64,000 bases of DNA from Malurus cyaneus samueli. Lineage: Eukaryota > Chordata > Aves > Passeriformes > Maluridae. The translations under genes were made by a program, and so were the position numbers. Shown here piece after piece: positions 12,218-25,097 of the stretch. The notes beneath the pieces were generated by a model, which saw only the letters and a list, made by a program, of their open reading frames with translations, ran no database searches and had not been told where the DNA came from. Positions within the stretch are counted from its first letter, which is position 1. Each line of letters opens with the position of its first letter. The stretch lies in contig CM019237.1 in assembly GCA_009741485.1 (NCBI GenBank), forward strand, positions 47,476,982 through 47,540,981, in the 5' to 3' direction.

Positions 12218-14000
12218 CTAAGGCTGACTTTTATATAAGAAATAAAAAAATACATACGTGGGTTTTAAAGAGATTAGTAGTTAGTCCAGAAGCATAGACC
12301 AAAGGAAAAAGAGCAATGATAAGAGCTGTTAGCAAGCTAAACAAGAAAATATGTGCAAAACCAGAGTCAATTTACTATTCAATGCTGATATTTTTTTAAA
12401 CACCATCATAGTATACTTACAGGGCATTTTGATTGGGCAGTATCAAGACAGGTTAGATGCTGTAGTTGTAAATTCCTGTATTCTGTTCAGTACATTTTTA
12501 AAAAGTAGAATTTCAAACATGAATACATCAGAAGTTAAGTTTAAATTCCCAACTTGAAATGGACACTAAAATGTTGACTGTTCTTCTCTGTGATGGCATC
12601 AATTTACCAGTTAAAATGAAGTCACAAAATGCCATGAATAGAAAGCATTTTTATAATTTTCCAATTGAACTAAAATTCTAGTGAAGCATGTGAATACAAT
12701 ATTTAATAGTTTTAAGCATTAATTTCCTTCACTTTTCTGAACACTGGTGAAGCTGTCCCTTTCTATATGGGCTTATTCAGCTTGGAGAGCAGAAGGATGC
12801 TCAAAGTTCATATACAGTGTGCGAGAATGGAGTGCTCTACTTATACCCATCTTGTGATTCAGTTCTGAAACCTATTATCTTGCTAAATGTGACATGCACA
12901 ATTACTTCTGAAAGGATGAAACATAAGCATTGTATCAAAACGTTAACAGCCTCTTTGGTGTTTCGAAAAAGCCGCCTGATCTGTGCCTCAAACATCACTT
13001 TTATGTTTCTTTCTTAGCTGCATAGTAAGTAAAAGATGTTTAATTCACATTTGACTCCTCGCTTCTTGCAGGAAGCCCACATGAGGACTTCTGTTTTGCT
13101 CTTAACAGCGTCAGAGAAGAGGTGATTGTCAGAAGCTCTAGGACAGTGCTTTGCTGTGGGCTGTTCTCAGCGAGGCTCTGCTCTGACTGGGGCAGCCAGA
13201 GAAAGGAGCTAAAAACACAGAAAATGGCAGAGACCAATTAGTCAACACAGCCTGTCAAGCAGCCCAGCACTGGGAACCAAGACGGCGCCTCATCGCGCAC
13301 CAAACCACAGAAACAGCAGGTGGAAAAATGTATAATTGGTCAAAGCAAAACGAAACCTAAATGGCGTTTCTCACACAAAGAAATAAGGTAAGGAAATCCT
13401 CTGTTTTAAGTTGTTGGGGAAAAAACTGGAAAAAGATAAGCAATAACCACTAAGATGGGGTCTGATTAAGACCCTGAATCTGTGATACTGACATTATGTG
13501 GAATATGAAAAAGACAACAAAGAAAACAGAGTATTTGGAAAAGTATCAGGGCCAAGGACAGCACTGATATATTTGTCTAACTTTCCTACATAGTGATCTT
13601 ATCACTTTGCTCAATCTGCCAAAATAAGCTGAAAAAACAGTATTCTAAATGTGAAAAGTGGCTGCAGCAAAGCCCTGCACGCAATGCCTTCTCACAGAAA
13701 ACTACAACAGGGGAGAAAAACATTTAAAAGCTGGGGAAGTTATGGCAAGAAGTAGTGGTTGGGGGGAAAAACTTAAACCCCAAAACGTAATAGTGTGTAT
13801 GTGTGTCTACCAGAGCAGCAGTTTTGAAAAGGAAGAACACAAATCCTCCTCTGAACAAAGGCTCCAGGGAGACAATCTCAATGAAGTGGGGGTAAATATA
13901 TAGTCAGATATTTAAGCACTCGGCAAGAGGAGACTTTACTTATGTGTAAGCATTCATTCAGACAAATAATAAGAGGAGTTGAGTACACCTGATTTCTTTA
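12218..14000. other. Non-coding sequence with a GC-richer patch at 13040-13330
   Basis: Most of the stretch is AT-rich and featureless. About 13040-13330 is GC-richer and contains a small cluster of CpGs near 13281-13302, which is unusual in this CpG-poor window. A 65-codon minus-strand frame (13040-13237) is unrecognised. A decayed repeat or regulatory patch is possible. Confidence 0.4.
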
Positions 14001-14014
14001 TTTTTTTTTTTTTT
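14001..14014. repeat. T14 homopolymer
   Basis: Uninterrupted run of 14 T followed by agttta. The run ends in TTTTAG, which superficially resembles a splice acceptor. No coding frame follows it. Confidence 0.9.
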
Positions 14015-15160
14015 AGTTTAACCTCTGAGGGCAAAAAAGACAAAGCTGATTTGGGCTCATCCGTAGTAAGTTCAACTTTAATTTAAGGAACTAACTTCCA
14101 TAAAAGAGTTCTTGGAAGAGGGAGCAATTAATTTCAAAGAAAAACTTTATTCTTTTCTATGCCAAATTAGATCAAAAGTTGTCTTTCCCTGAAAATTTAT
14201 TAAAACTTACTGAACTTAAAACATCTTTCCTTGAACTCTTTACAAAGTCAGTCATAACTCTGCTTTAACTGCATGAATATGCAGTTTACTGTTGCATAGT
14301 AATGACACATGGCTGAGAAGACATAACATCATTGTCTCTCTATTTGCCTGGTTCTGATCTGCAAAGTAACAATTAAAGTGTCACTGTGGATGGATGAGAA
14401 ATACTGAAATTATGTTCATTTCTGAATAAGTTATAAAAATAGAGAATAAATGTAGAGCACACAAACATCCATTATAAATAAAACACTCCCTCTATGTATT
14501 CCTCAATATTCCCTATTCACCATAGGCATATTCCCCATTTCCAATTCCTCCCAATGGATATAGTTTGAATAGAGACTGACTTTGAGGTCTTCCAGATTTA
14601 AAATAAGATATTAAAAGAGTTTTCAAGTATTTCAGCTCATTCAAGCATCAATAATACTTGCAGGTCATGGAGGAAAGAAAATGATATCAAATCTGGGGAA
14701 AAAAATCAACTTCAGAAGCTTGAAGCTGCTGAGCTGCTGTTCAAGTCATGCTAAGTACATAATGTGATAGTAAATGTTTTTATACAGTTTCAAAGACATG
14801 TCTTTATTTGGTACTCTGGTGATTAAAAGGTTGGCCTTTTAAGGCCCTAAATGGCTTTAAAAATATGCTATACTATTTCACAGAAGTATGGACTGAGGCA
14901 GTAAAAGAAAAAGAGCATCTTACATCATGGCTGTCTCTAAAATTAATTTTAACATCAAATAGATGCAAAAAACCATACACATACATATTTAAACCACTCT
15001 TTCAAAATATCAGGACATCTGTCTTGTAGGAGTTATTGCTCTTGGTGAAAATACTCACAGCAGAACAGGGACTTCGGATAATTAGTTGAGTCAAAACAGG
15101 CCTACTTATTACAAACAAGATAAAATAAGATTATTTCGAACTTCTGCTTTCTACATTTTC
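14015..15160. other. Non-coding sequence, possible conserved-element-like patch
   Basis: Around 14265-14400 the sequence holds a dyad, ctgcat-gaat-atgcag (14271-14284 region), and POU/octamer-like words (atgaatatgca). Such clustering occurs in conserved developmental enhancers, but this is only resemblance. No gene is seen. Confidence 0.25.
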
Positions 15161-15171
15161 TTTTTTTTTTT
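15161..15171. repeat. T11 homopolymer
   Basis: Eleven consecutive T residues preceded by a pyrimidine-rich stretch. No further significance is seen. Confidence 0.85.
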
Positions 15172-17337
15172 GTTCTCAGACAACAAGGCATTCCCATGAT
15201 GATACCCTGAAAAGCTGAAATCTCTCCCGTGACTTTCAATCATAATATCACAAGTAAATTAACAATACTATTTCTGACTCAAAAATTTACCTACATTAAG
15301 TACAGAACTGTAAAAGTGGTATCTCTCATGATTACTATAAAACTAAAAGACACATGCAGGCTACAAGCATGCAACAGAAGTCCTACTACCCATGATTAAC
15401 CGAGTAGAAATTAGTATTCTCACATGGTGCTTCATTGCGCACTTGCAAGAAATAATACCAAATAATTCAATAAAGTGGTAATTAAAAAGCTGTCTCAATT
15501 CTCCTGGCACTGTGGCAATCATGCTCCCACAACCTCGCAGCTGAGCATGGAGCACTCAGCTGCCTGCACGGTGCTGCAAAGAAACAATCCACCCACCACT
15601 GACTCGTGTTGTTTCATAGGGGATCCAATTACTGATATCGTTCTGACACTGGAGATTAGCTGATTGCCAGTTCAGTGTGCTTACAAAATCTTATGTGTCA
15701 CAGGAGGCCCTTTACGTGTTTCTGTAAGACAAACAGTGTTTTTTTAAAAATCTATTAAAAACCCACTAGAATATATTTTCTCTCATGTGTAGCACTTCAG
15801 CCCCATCCTGTTGGACTCAAAAGAAAATTCCTCCTTTAAAATTGTCATAGAACTAAAGTGTGGTGACAGTAGCAGCAAAAACACACTTTTAATTGTGCTT
15901 TTCAAAGAAGAGATTCAAGAGAGGCAGAAGCTAAATATGCCACTATTTTAGCACTCAGAAAGACTACAGATCTTTTTGAAGTCCAAGATCACAATTAAAA
16001 TTTTTCCTAATTAAAAAATGTTTATGCAACTTTGCATTACTCTTTTTCCAAATCTAAGAGCACATGGTGATAAGCAGTTATGTGAAAAAGTCATTAGGTT
16101 TTTGTTAGAAAGTGTTTTTCTAATCTGCAATGCTGTAAATAAAATTCATTAGGACTGTATAATATCAGTCAGTTGCATTCTGTTACCATTCAGCGAAAAG
16201 ATATCAGTGGGGTTCCAATACTATTTTCCTATTCCAGCTCTTAAACTGAAACAAAAAGAAATGGAAAGGCAAACTACAGATCAGGCAAATTAATATTTAA
16301 GCATGAAAGGCCAGATACTTAGAAAAATAAGGAAGAAAGACAATGACGAGCAAAAAATATTTCCATATTCCCACTACCAGCACTGGTGTTCTTACAGGCA
16401 GACATCCTAATGACTCTGTCGGTTATTCAAGTGCTTGGGCTGTATCTATATGAGATACCAAGAATACCCTTTTTAATGATCCAATGAACTTTACTATCCA
16501 TTCTAGAAAACAATGCCTTAATCAGCTGCCACCAGATACATTGCAGTGCTGTGAATACCATAGGATTTTACTGTAAATAACACCTTCTCTAGAGAACAAA
16601 AATTTAAATTGATGTGGGAAATGATGTAATGCTACATAGACTCAGAATAAAAGGGACTTTATTTATTTATGCTATGATATAAAAAAAAAGCCCAGAAGGG
16701 TACTTTGCAAACCTCAATTTAATTAATTTCCACAGACCTTCCTTAAAATAAAAATGCAATTTAACCCATACGTTTCTGGGATTCAATTTTGCCCTATGAC
16801 AACATGCAAATTTTATTTCAAACTATTAGAAAATATTTTATTCGCAAAATGTGAATAAAGAATACTGCCAAATAACAGAAAAACAGGGCTAAAATAGAAT
16901 TAAACAGACATGCTGCATTTTCTTTTAACCCACTTTTGCAAAAAGAAAGACGTGGAAACTTGTTGGTCAAAAGCATATTTACGTTTTATCTTATACCCTA
17001 ACAAGAGTAAAGTAAGACATGTAATCATAAAATAGGTGAGGGTAAAGAAGCCACTGCAGTTCAAAGTTTTTAACCTCAAAGCATCCCAAGCAGAGTATCA
17101 AATCAGAGCTGACCTAGACAGGGTGGGCAGGGATGCCACAAGCCTTCTTTGCCAGCCCTCTGCTCCCAGCAAGGGTCACTAACCTGCCTCTGACTGAAGT
17201 TTGCCTAATTCATTCCCAAAATCTTCAATAGGGCTGCTGCAGCATCTCTAATCCATCAGCTACCCTGCTTCACTAACTTCATATTACAATGTTTCCCTAA
17301 AGTCTAGCTGAAATCCCCCTCACTAGAATGTAAAAAC
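15172..17337. other. AT-rich non-coding sequence, no gene seen
   Basis: Only short open frames occur (62-64 codons). I see nothing assignable. A modest GC-richer patch lies at about 17090-17200. Confidence 0.55.
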
Positions 17338-17363
17338 ATTATTATTAATTATTATTATTATAT
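17338..17363. repeat. ATT trinucleotide microsatellite
   Basis: Imperfect (ATT)n, broken once by an aatt interruption. Ordinary simple repeat. Confidence 0.85.
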
Positions 17364-19601
17364 TTGTCCTGTTCCCATAGGCAAAAGGACATTTATTACT
17401 TTCCTCTTTGCAACAACCTCTCATGTATTTGAATGTCCATCCAAAACATTTTCTTCAATTGACTAATTATTTCAAATTGTGGATTTGTGAAAAGTTTTCT
17501 AGAATGCTGATCATCCTGGCCAATTTGCTTTGGACTTGCAGGAAAGCCATGGATCAGCTAAAGCATGATGAGGAACTACAAACCCACTCCCACAGCGCCG
17601 TTCTCTCCGCTGCCAACATACAAAAATGGTACCTGCCTACTGCACTTAGCTGTGTTGAATGGGCAACAAGGACAAAATGTGTTTAACTTAAAATCACTTT
17701 AACAAAAAAAAAGCCCCAAACCCAGAACTCATTAATTTACATTTTGCACTCTGCTTTATGGTGTGACTTGCGCTTGCCTCATTACATCCCCTAGCCAAGA
17801 CATATTGTTACTAAAGGGTATTATTTCATTGGGTAAGTACTTAGGTTGACAGGCATTTCACATACACCCATTGTGAGCTGCTGTGCAAAATCAGGGGGCA
17901 CAAAAATAAACATTCACACACCTGAAAAAAAGTTAAACCCATTAAATAAGAAATATAAGGAAGTGCATTATATTATGAAGATAACTAGCTTATTTTGACA
18001 GATGTGACAATGACAGTGAGCTATAAGCAATAGGACTGTTCTAGATTGGAGGGAATCTCTTGCTCCTTATATCTCATATGGGATAGGTGTCATTGCTCCC
18101 CTGGTTCTTGTCAAACGTTATCAACTAAACTTGTTAGACAGTGCTCCCAAGGCAGGGCTGCTGGAGTATTGAACCTAAATCATCAAAATAAAAGTGCAGT
18201 TATTACAAATTAACCATAGGTGAGCCCTTACTAAGTGTTAATTTTAAATACATTATTGAATTATGTCATGCATCATTAATGAAACACTGAGCCTCTGACT
18301 ACCTATCCTCCACCAATTCAACATGTATCTGACTAGGAAGAATGACTTTTTTTTTTCACTGAAGCAATAGTGACACTTGCTCCAAGTGGTTTGCCATCCC
18401 ATTTCACCATTGCTGTGACATTAGCAGTGTTCTTACTCGTCAAGGTTACCCAGGAGCCCTGAGTAGATGTGCCACAAAATAGAAAAGCATGTGTGAGAGA
18501 ACTCATTGCAAGCAGGTCTGCCATTCTGTGGCACTAAGCATTTCTAACCACTTATCAACTGCAGAGCTGCTATTTGCATTTTGCACTCCATACATGAAAG
18601 CATTACAACTGCCTGTGGCAACAAAGGAAATGCAAAACTTGCTGGGAGAAAATAAATAAAATAAAACCATTTCCTATGGGACAATTCAAAGTCTCACCTC
18701 ATCATCCTGAGACATCAGGGATTCTGTGTTGCCTCTGTTTTTTATTAATAATGCAGCAACTGTATTTCAACTGCTCTTTGAGAAGAGGAGCTTTTCCTTT
18801 GGAGGTGATGTGAGTCACGTGGTTACCTCACTCATCTGGAGTCAAAGGCTAAAAACTGATAGAGGTTCTCACTATCAACTAGTCTATAATTTGGCACCCA
18901 GAGAAGCAGTAATAAATGAGTGTTTATCTACTCAATGGGGAATTTCATTCCACTCTCTGCCCCCAAAGTCATTACCTGAACAATAGGAATGAGCAATGGA
19001 AATTCACAACATAATCAACTATTACAAGCTTGCTGCTTAAACAGCATCTCGAAATCATTTTCTGGACCGGAAGCTGTAAGGGAACTGTGCCCCACAACAT
19101 AAGAAAAGAAATTTGTTGGTATGATGAAACAAAAGATATTTGCATCTCCTAAGAGCAGAGAAGCATTTTATACTCCAGATAAACAGTTTCTTCTATTCTC
19201 AGTATTGTTTTCCTTGGTGAAGGAAAACATTAAATAGTCCTAATTTTCTTTTCTTATAAGCCATTTTAATAGGAGTGTTACTAAGTAAAATCTGTATAAG
19301 TCTTTTTATCTAACTCAGAGTTGAAAGATGTCTTCTATCTTGTTGAAAAAACCATATATGCTCACAAGGGTAAGTAATAAGAAAATATTGTTCAATTAAC
19401 TTGGTGCATAATTTGCACTTCAGCATATTGCCAGTAAGTAAAAAAACTATACTTTTGGTGTAATAGCCACTCAAAAGGATGCACAGAAATTTACTCTAGA
19501 TTATATTTTTTTCTAAAGTTGGCAGTTTACTAGGGAGGAAATGAAAATATTTTAAAATAAAATAGCACTGAATATGGTCAATTGTCATATTTTTATTCAG
19601 A
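17364..19601. other. Non-coding sequence containing a short unassigned minus-strand frame at 18333-18524
   Basis: The minus frame 18333-18524 encodes 63 residues. It begins at an ATG in good context (A at -3, G at +4) and ends in a lysine/serine tail produced by a T10 run on the plus strand (18347-18356). Composition is varied (Ser/Thr/Val-rich centre) but I recognise no family. A cryptic exon, decayed retrocopy or chance are all possible, with chance favoured. Confidence 0.3.
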
Positions 19602-19622
19602 TTTTTTTTTTTTTTTTTTTTT
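19602..19622. repeat. T21 homopolymer
   Basis: Twenty-one consecutive T. On the minus strand this is a long poly(A). CR1 elements do not leave poly(A) tails, so such a tract in a bird genome is either slippage-grown simple sequence or the tail of a rare retrocopy. The sequence to its right (the body of any minus-strand insert) is not recognisable. Confidence 0.9.
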
Positions 19623-22600
19623 GAGAAATGCATTGTGGTATCATTTTAAAACTAAGATGTGAAAAGTTATCACAGTTTCAAGCAATACTTCTCCACTGCC
19701 TTAGCAACCTAGATTCTCATCACTATTGTATTTGTTCAACCATGAAAAGCATATTTTTTTCTCTTTTTTCATGTCTGTGGAGATATTTGAGTCTAGAAAA
19801 CTAAGATTATCTAGTCTAGTACTGATATCACTGAAATAACTGTGATATCCTCTATCCTCTCTGAAAAAATACAAAAAATTAAGTAATCATTAAGGGAGAA
19901 ACATAAGCCGCTTACATAAATTACTGTAGTAATTCAAAAGAATATAAGGAGAAGAGATGCTTGAGGCTTGTGATTCTTTATTCTGTAAACGTTGAATGTA
20001 TCATCTGCCCAAAACTTGGGAAAGAGACCATCTGGTCTCTTAAAAACTCCTTTTTAAGCTTAAGTGATGAAATCAGTGTTTCTGTTATCCAAAAAGAATT
20101 ATTTTTTTTTGACCAGCTAATGTGGTATCTACTGTTTCCTACTACTTTAAAGTGACTGGACTAACTCCTTTAATGTTAAAATAGGCAAACATCACAGCTC
20201 ACCAAGGTGTTTTTTCTGTTTGTTTTCTTTAGCAACAGGGAAAACTGGAAGTGAGGATACAATCCCTTCTCTGAAGGAAAGGAATTTCTTTTAAGAACAT
20301 ATTTGGTTTATTGAAAATAGTGTGTTCCCTTTCCTAAAACCTTCTGACATGATAACTTACTCATTCTAATTTTTCCCTGTCTATAGGAAATTAAATACCA
20401 CAGAACAGAACAGAACAGACAGCTCCAGAATTTTTTAGTGAGAAACGAGTCCTATCCCAGAAGGCACCAGCTCTGTGCTCAAGTCCTACAAGTCCCACAG
20501 TCTGGTTGATTCCAGTCACCATGGAAAACTCACACCCTGGCCTTTTTCAGTCTTACCTTAGGTTCAGAATAGAGACAATCAAATTATTTCACATTATTCG
20601 AATTATTTCTCAGGCAATAAAATAAGTTAATTAGATGTTTGTCTCCATGTATCAGTGGACGGTGTTCCCCACCACGATATTTACAGATGTCATCCTTAGC
20701 AGAGGAGAACACAACATCTCAGTGCAAATTTCAGGGTGTTCCCACACCATCAGACTGTGAAATCCACCAGTATAGAGTGTGGAAATATTTTTTTTCTCTT
20801 TTATCCTTTTTTGTGCACATTTTTTGACTAAAGGAATTGTGCATTTCAGTCTCCAGCTATGAAGTGTGCATTTTTCACTGACAATAAAATCCCAAAAGCT
20901 TCACTTTGCACCTGAACATAACTGTAGAATAGCTTAGAAACTATAAAATAGCATATTCAAGAAAAATATCAGAATTCCTTATGAGACCTGCCTAATGTTT
21001 TATCAGAACTTTATTTATTTTTTAACAAAACTTGAATTTTACCAGTCACTGATCTGTGATTCATCAGAATTTATTTATGCTTAGCACCAACATTCTCTCT
21101 CTGTGCTCTCCAGTACTGATGAGCTGAAATGGGACATTCACCAACAAGTCATCAGAAAAGCTGAGGGAGACATGGGAAGATGCAGCAGAGAGCAGGAGAA
21201 AAGCAGGATGGATCAGACCAGCATTTACTTTTGTTGTTGAGCCTGAACATTTACTGTAGCTCAAAGTCTCCAAAGAGGAGCAAAAGGAGCAGCAAAAATC
21301 CCTGATGTTATTTCCTTGACAATGATTTCAGGACGTGCTATTTAATATTTTTCTGCCCAGAGAGAGCAGTGGACAACCAAAATTTCGAAATCTTCAAGTT
21401 TTCTATGTGAATGAGAAGGCTGCATGCATGGAGGGAAAGCACTGACATTTATTTTGTATAATGGTGCATGTCTTGGGAGGAATTGCCACTGGAATGTTAT
21501 TCCCACTCTACGTGTCAAACATTAATACAAAATTTTGGATGGATCCAATACGGAGCCACGTTCCCAACATTTTTCACTCACCTGTGTTACCCCCCCAGAG
21601 GGTTTTGCCACACTTGGCGTTTGGCTCCCCCAGGATGTGGTTAGAGGTTCACTGCAATCCTCCTGCTCAGCACAGCCAATGGCTCAGCACGACCCAGCAC
21701 CTGCGGGGGGAAAGTGCAAGGTGAGACAAAGGGGACTTGTGGCAAATTCACTGCTCTGTCAGCAAGTCCTGAGAAATAGAAAGTGAAAAGGGTTTTTTTC
21801 CACAATACAGATGACATCCTCATGTGAAATGATAGGGTTGGAGATGCTTTGAGACAAAGACACGTTGCTTTCTGTCTTAAGACATGGCAGAAATAAACCC
21901 ACAAGAACACCTAACCTGCAAATACACTTAGGTTCATGTAAAAGCTGGACTTGATGGATCCAAATTTTTTTCCCCAAAAACATAATTTACTTTCGAACTT
22001 GTTTTAAATTAACCTTCACTTCATTTTATAACTGAACTAGGGCTTTAACAGCATCTACACTTCAGTTTACCTCATGATCAGACAATGTCAAAAACTTTAG
22101 TTAATCCAAGCCACCACAATTATGAGGGAAAAAAACACCCAGAAAACCACATCACACTACTGCTTTCTTCAAACGGGCTGTAGCAGATCTCACTCCGTGT
22201 TTAGACTCTCCTGGAACTCTGCTCAGGTACTCAGGCAGCTGTTTCTGAGCTCAATATCCCAAAACTACCAGTCTCAGAGAAGCTTAATTTTCCCAGACAA
22301 TGTGAATCCCCATGAATCATTGATACCTTTCATACCTGGATTTGAGAAGATTCCTGGATAAGATAAAAGCTATTTGAGTATATAAGGGTACAGTTGTAAC
22401 ACATTTCTTCTGGATCGGGTATTGGTATGCCAATCTGTTTTAATGTTTATAGCCAGAAAGCTACAATGATCTGTTATCCTTAAATGAAATTACACCAGCC
22501 GAGGCCACTGCCTACACCTGCTTGCTGATATTCTAAGTCATTGCTCCTGAATATGATGAGCCAGTGCTCAAAAATACACTTGAATTCCCATCTGGATCTT

Positions 22601-22715
22601 GTTCTGGTTCTGCTTTATGGAACAGAGCTCAGTTATTTCTTTCCATTTTCTCCACCTCAAGTTTTGAAAGACCAAGGCCAACGTTTTGCTGAGGCCCATG
22701 AGAGAAAGCCACAGC
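19623..22715. other. Non-coding sequence with a GC-richer patch at about 21550-21720
   Basis: A short run of three CAGAA-type units lies at about 20400-20418. The patch at 21550-21720 is GC-richer and open in overlapping frames on both strands (21461-21724, 21535-21786 plus; 21641-21910 minus). None is recognisable and the overlap argues for composition, not coding. Confidence 0.5.
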
Positions 22716-22745
22716 TAATTTTCATGATGCTAATTTTCATGATGC
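22716..22745. repeat. 15-bp tandem duplication (2 copies)
   Basis: The unit taattttcatgatgc is repeated exactly at 22716-22730 and 22731-22745. Slippage duplication. It creates a repeated IFMML in an otherwise unremarkable plus-strand frame. Confidence 0.9.
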
Positions 22746-22965
22746 TCATAACCACAGCTCCTCACCTTCACTGGCTGCAGAAGATACCACACTCAGTTAT
22801 CACTGGCAGGATGCTAGATATTTTCTAGTCCAATAAGAATAGGGAGAGGACTAATCAGAGAAGCAGCTCCTGCACACCTCGTTACTGAAGAGGCAAGGGT
22901 GATCCCAATATCAAAGGAAATAAATGTGGCAATTTCTACTGCTTCTACTGCTAGAACTCAAAATG

Positions 22966-23023
22966 AAAAAAAAAAAAAATCTTGCTATCATGGCCAAAAA
23001 TTGTCTATTTTTTTTTTTTTTTT
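22966..23023. repeat. A14 and T16 tracts in inverted orientation
   Basis: An A14 run (22966-22979) and a T16 run (23008-23023) are separated by 28 nt, giving a 14-bp A:T inverted repeat. Both sit inside a 132-codon frame (22899-23297), where they translate to poly-Lys and poly-Phe. This is a good reason to discount that frame. Confidence 0.85.
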
Positions 23024-23780
23024 AAAACAAGATTTTCAGAAGAAAAGGGAACTCTGTGGAGAGTTAACAGCGTGTTTGATCTCATCTGTGGATGCATGCT
23101 GGCAGCAGATCCTGTATGGGGATGCCAAACAAACTCACAAACTTGTGGGGGCCTGTTTAAACTGTCATCAATTTCATAACACAACAACTTTTAGAACCAA
23201 TAACCCTATAGACAAACTGAGGAATCCCAAGGCAAGTTTTAAACCTCCTGAATTTGTGTTGCTGGATAATAATAGCACACAAGACAAAGTCATCTAAAAC
23301 ATGATGCCACACACTTTTAACCAACCCTCACAAGGTTTTGAAAAAAAGTGGAAACTTTTCAAAGATTTGAGAGGATCTTATAAAACAGTGCACAGACAAG
23401 TCATTTCATCAGCCACTGACACGCAGCTTTGCTCAGGATGGCTGCTGGAAGAGGGTGGGTGTAAGTTATGGACCTATGACTAGACAGAAGTTTGGCCAAA
23501 AGAGCTTATGGTTACCACAAATGTCATGTCTTTTGTAGTCAAGAGAATCCTGGATTACAGGTGCTTATAAAAACAATCTCAACAGAAAAAAAATCTCATC
23601 AGAGCCCTTTTTATAGGCTTTATAATGGTGGAGGACCAAACAATATCTTCTTGGAATCAAAGTCGTGTTTTCAGACAATAAAGCATTTAAAAAAAATCAG
23701 TGTTTAGACACAATCTCCCTCAAATGTCAGCTTGTCAGTGCAGGATATCCTGCTGAAACACAGGCTTTCCCCACTACTTT
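23024..23780. other. Non-coding sequence ending in an A-rich tract
   Basis: Several 60-70-codon plus-strand frames follow one another but match nothing known. An AATAAA-type word (caataaagc, near 23680) lies about 100 bp before the long A-rich tract. That could suggest a retrocopy 3' end, but the spacing is long and no transcript is recognisable. Confidence 0.35.
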
Positions 23781-23830
23781 AAAAAAAAAAACAAAAAAAA
23801 AAAAAAAAAAAAAACAAAAAAAAACAACAC
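23781..23830. repeat. A-rich tract (A11-C-A22-C-A9)
   Basis: Fifty bases almost entirely A, interrupted only by single C residues at regular positions. It could be an old poly(A) tail of a retrocopy or slippage-expanded simple sequence. No target-site duplication is apparent by eye. Confidence 0.9.
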
Positions 23831-25055
23831 AAGGATGAAATATCTCAAGCAAAATTACTGTATAATCAAACCAGGGAATTTATAGAGATATATGCAACAT
23901 TTATTAAAGTCAAAATAATCACCACATCTTTATACTAGTTAAATTTTCCAAGTCCTCAAAGCTCCCCACCTAAACCCCCCTTATCATGAGCTGAGAAGTT
24001 AGCTCTGTCTTATTCCTAAGAGGCATGGGAGTTCCTCTTCTATCTATTGAAAGTATCATTTGTCCATGCACTGGTACTTACATGACTAAAAGAAAGCTTT
24101 GAAAGAAGCAATTCTAATTGTGTAATTTGCTGCAACTTTTTCGTCATGCATGAACAAAAAAATTATTCTTCTATCCCAATAAAGCAGAAATGCAAACTGC
24201 AAGAAACAATTCCTTCTGTCCTCATGGAATATGTATTAAAAGGTTCAAAAAAAGTCACTGTCTCAGACTGTACATTTGCTACTAAATTATTGATGAACTG
24301 CTTCTATTGTCATTTGTACTTCTGTTACCAGAAATTAAAGCAAATACTAAATTTCTAAATACACCATGCCTAGAAAAAGGACTGTGTCCATAGGCACCAG
24401 GATTCTCTGTAGTCCCAAAGGGATTTTCATAACCTCACAGGCATCTTTGACTCCCAGAATTTGCATTCTGCTCCTCTGCTCAGCTTGCAGATGTTTAAAA
24501 ATACATGCAACAAGACAATTCGCTTTTGGCTACACATCTAAGAGGTTCAAACGTCTGAATTATTCTGTCTGAGGTCAACTACGATTTATGTGCCAAATTG
24601 GGTTGAAATCGAGCTGGGAAGAGCTATGAAATACTAAGATCTTGGGTGCTTGGGAACTTGAGGCTATTTCTGACCAACATGTATCTTCTCAGATCATCTT
24701 TCAGGAGAAGGAGGCATTTTCAGGAATCAAATATGAAATATAAGCTTAGAATATATGAACCTGTAGGCTTTAGTCTAAATTTTAATGTGTAAAACAGATA
24801 CAAAATGTGGACTGGAACAGCAAAATTTTGTAACAATGTTCCTTGGATTTTAGAATTCTAGAAAACCAAGGATGCACATGCTATCATAGGCACTTGCATG
24901 CCAACAAGATTTGCAATAAAGACAAAAAGACAATCTATATCACTATACTGTTTAAGACAACCAGAAAATATTTACCAGGAAATCATGCTCAAGGTAGCTA
25001 AGACATATACATCTAAGTGGTATAATTCCACCAAAATGTTGTTATACTTGTACAG
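23831..25055. other. AT-rich non-coding sequence, no gene seen
   Basis: Only short frames (68-75 codons), unrecognised. Nothing else supported. Confidence 0.6.
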
Positions 25056-25097
25056 ATATATACTAATTATATATATATACTATATAGATATATATAC
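25056..25097. repeat. Imperfect (AT)n microsatellite
   Basis: Alternating TA/AT sequence with a few C and G interruptions. Self-complementary and prone to cruciform extrusion, as is normal for (AT)n. Confidence 0.85.

Noticed and set aside
22899..23297. 132-codon plus-strand frame as a gene
   Set aside because: It runs straight through A14 and T16 homopolymers (poly-Lys, poly-Phe), and shares no recognisable family.
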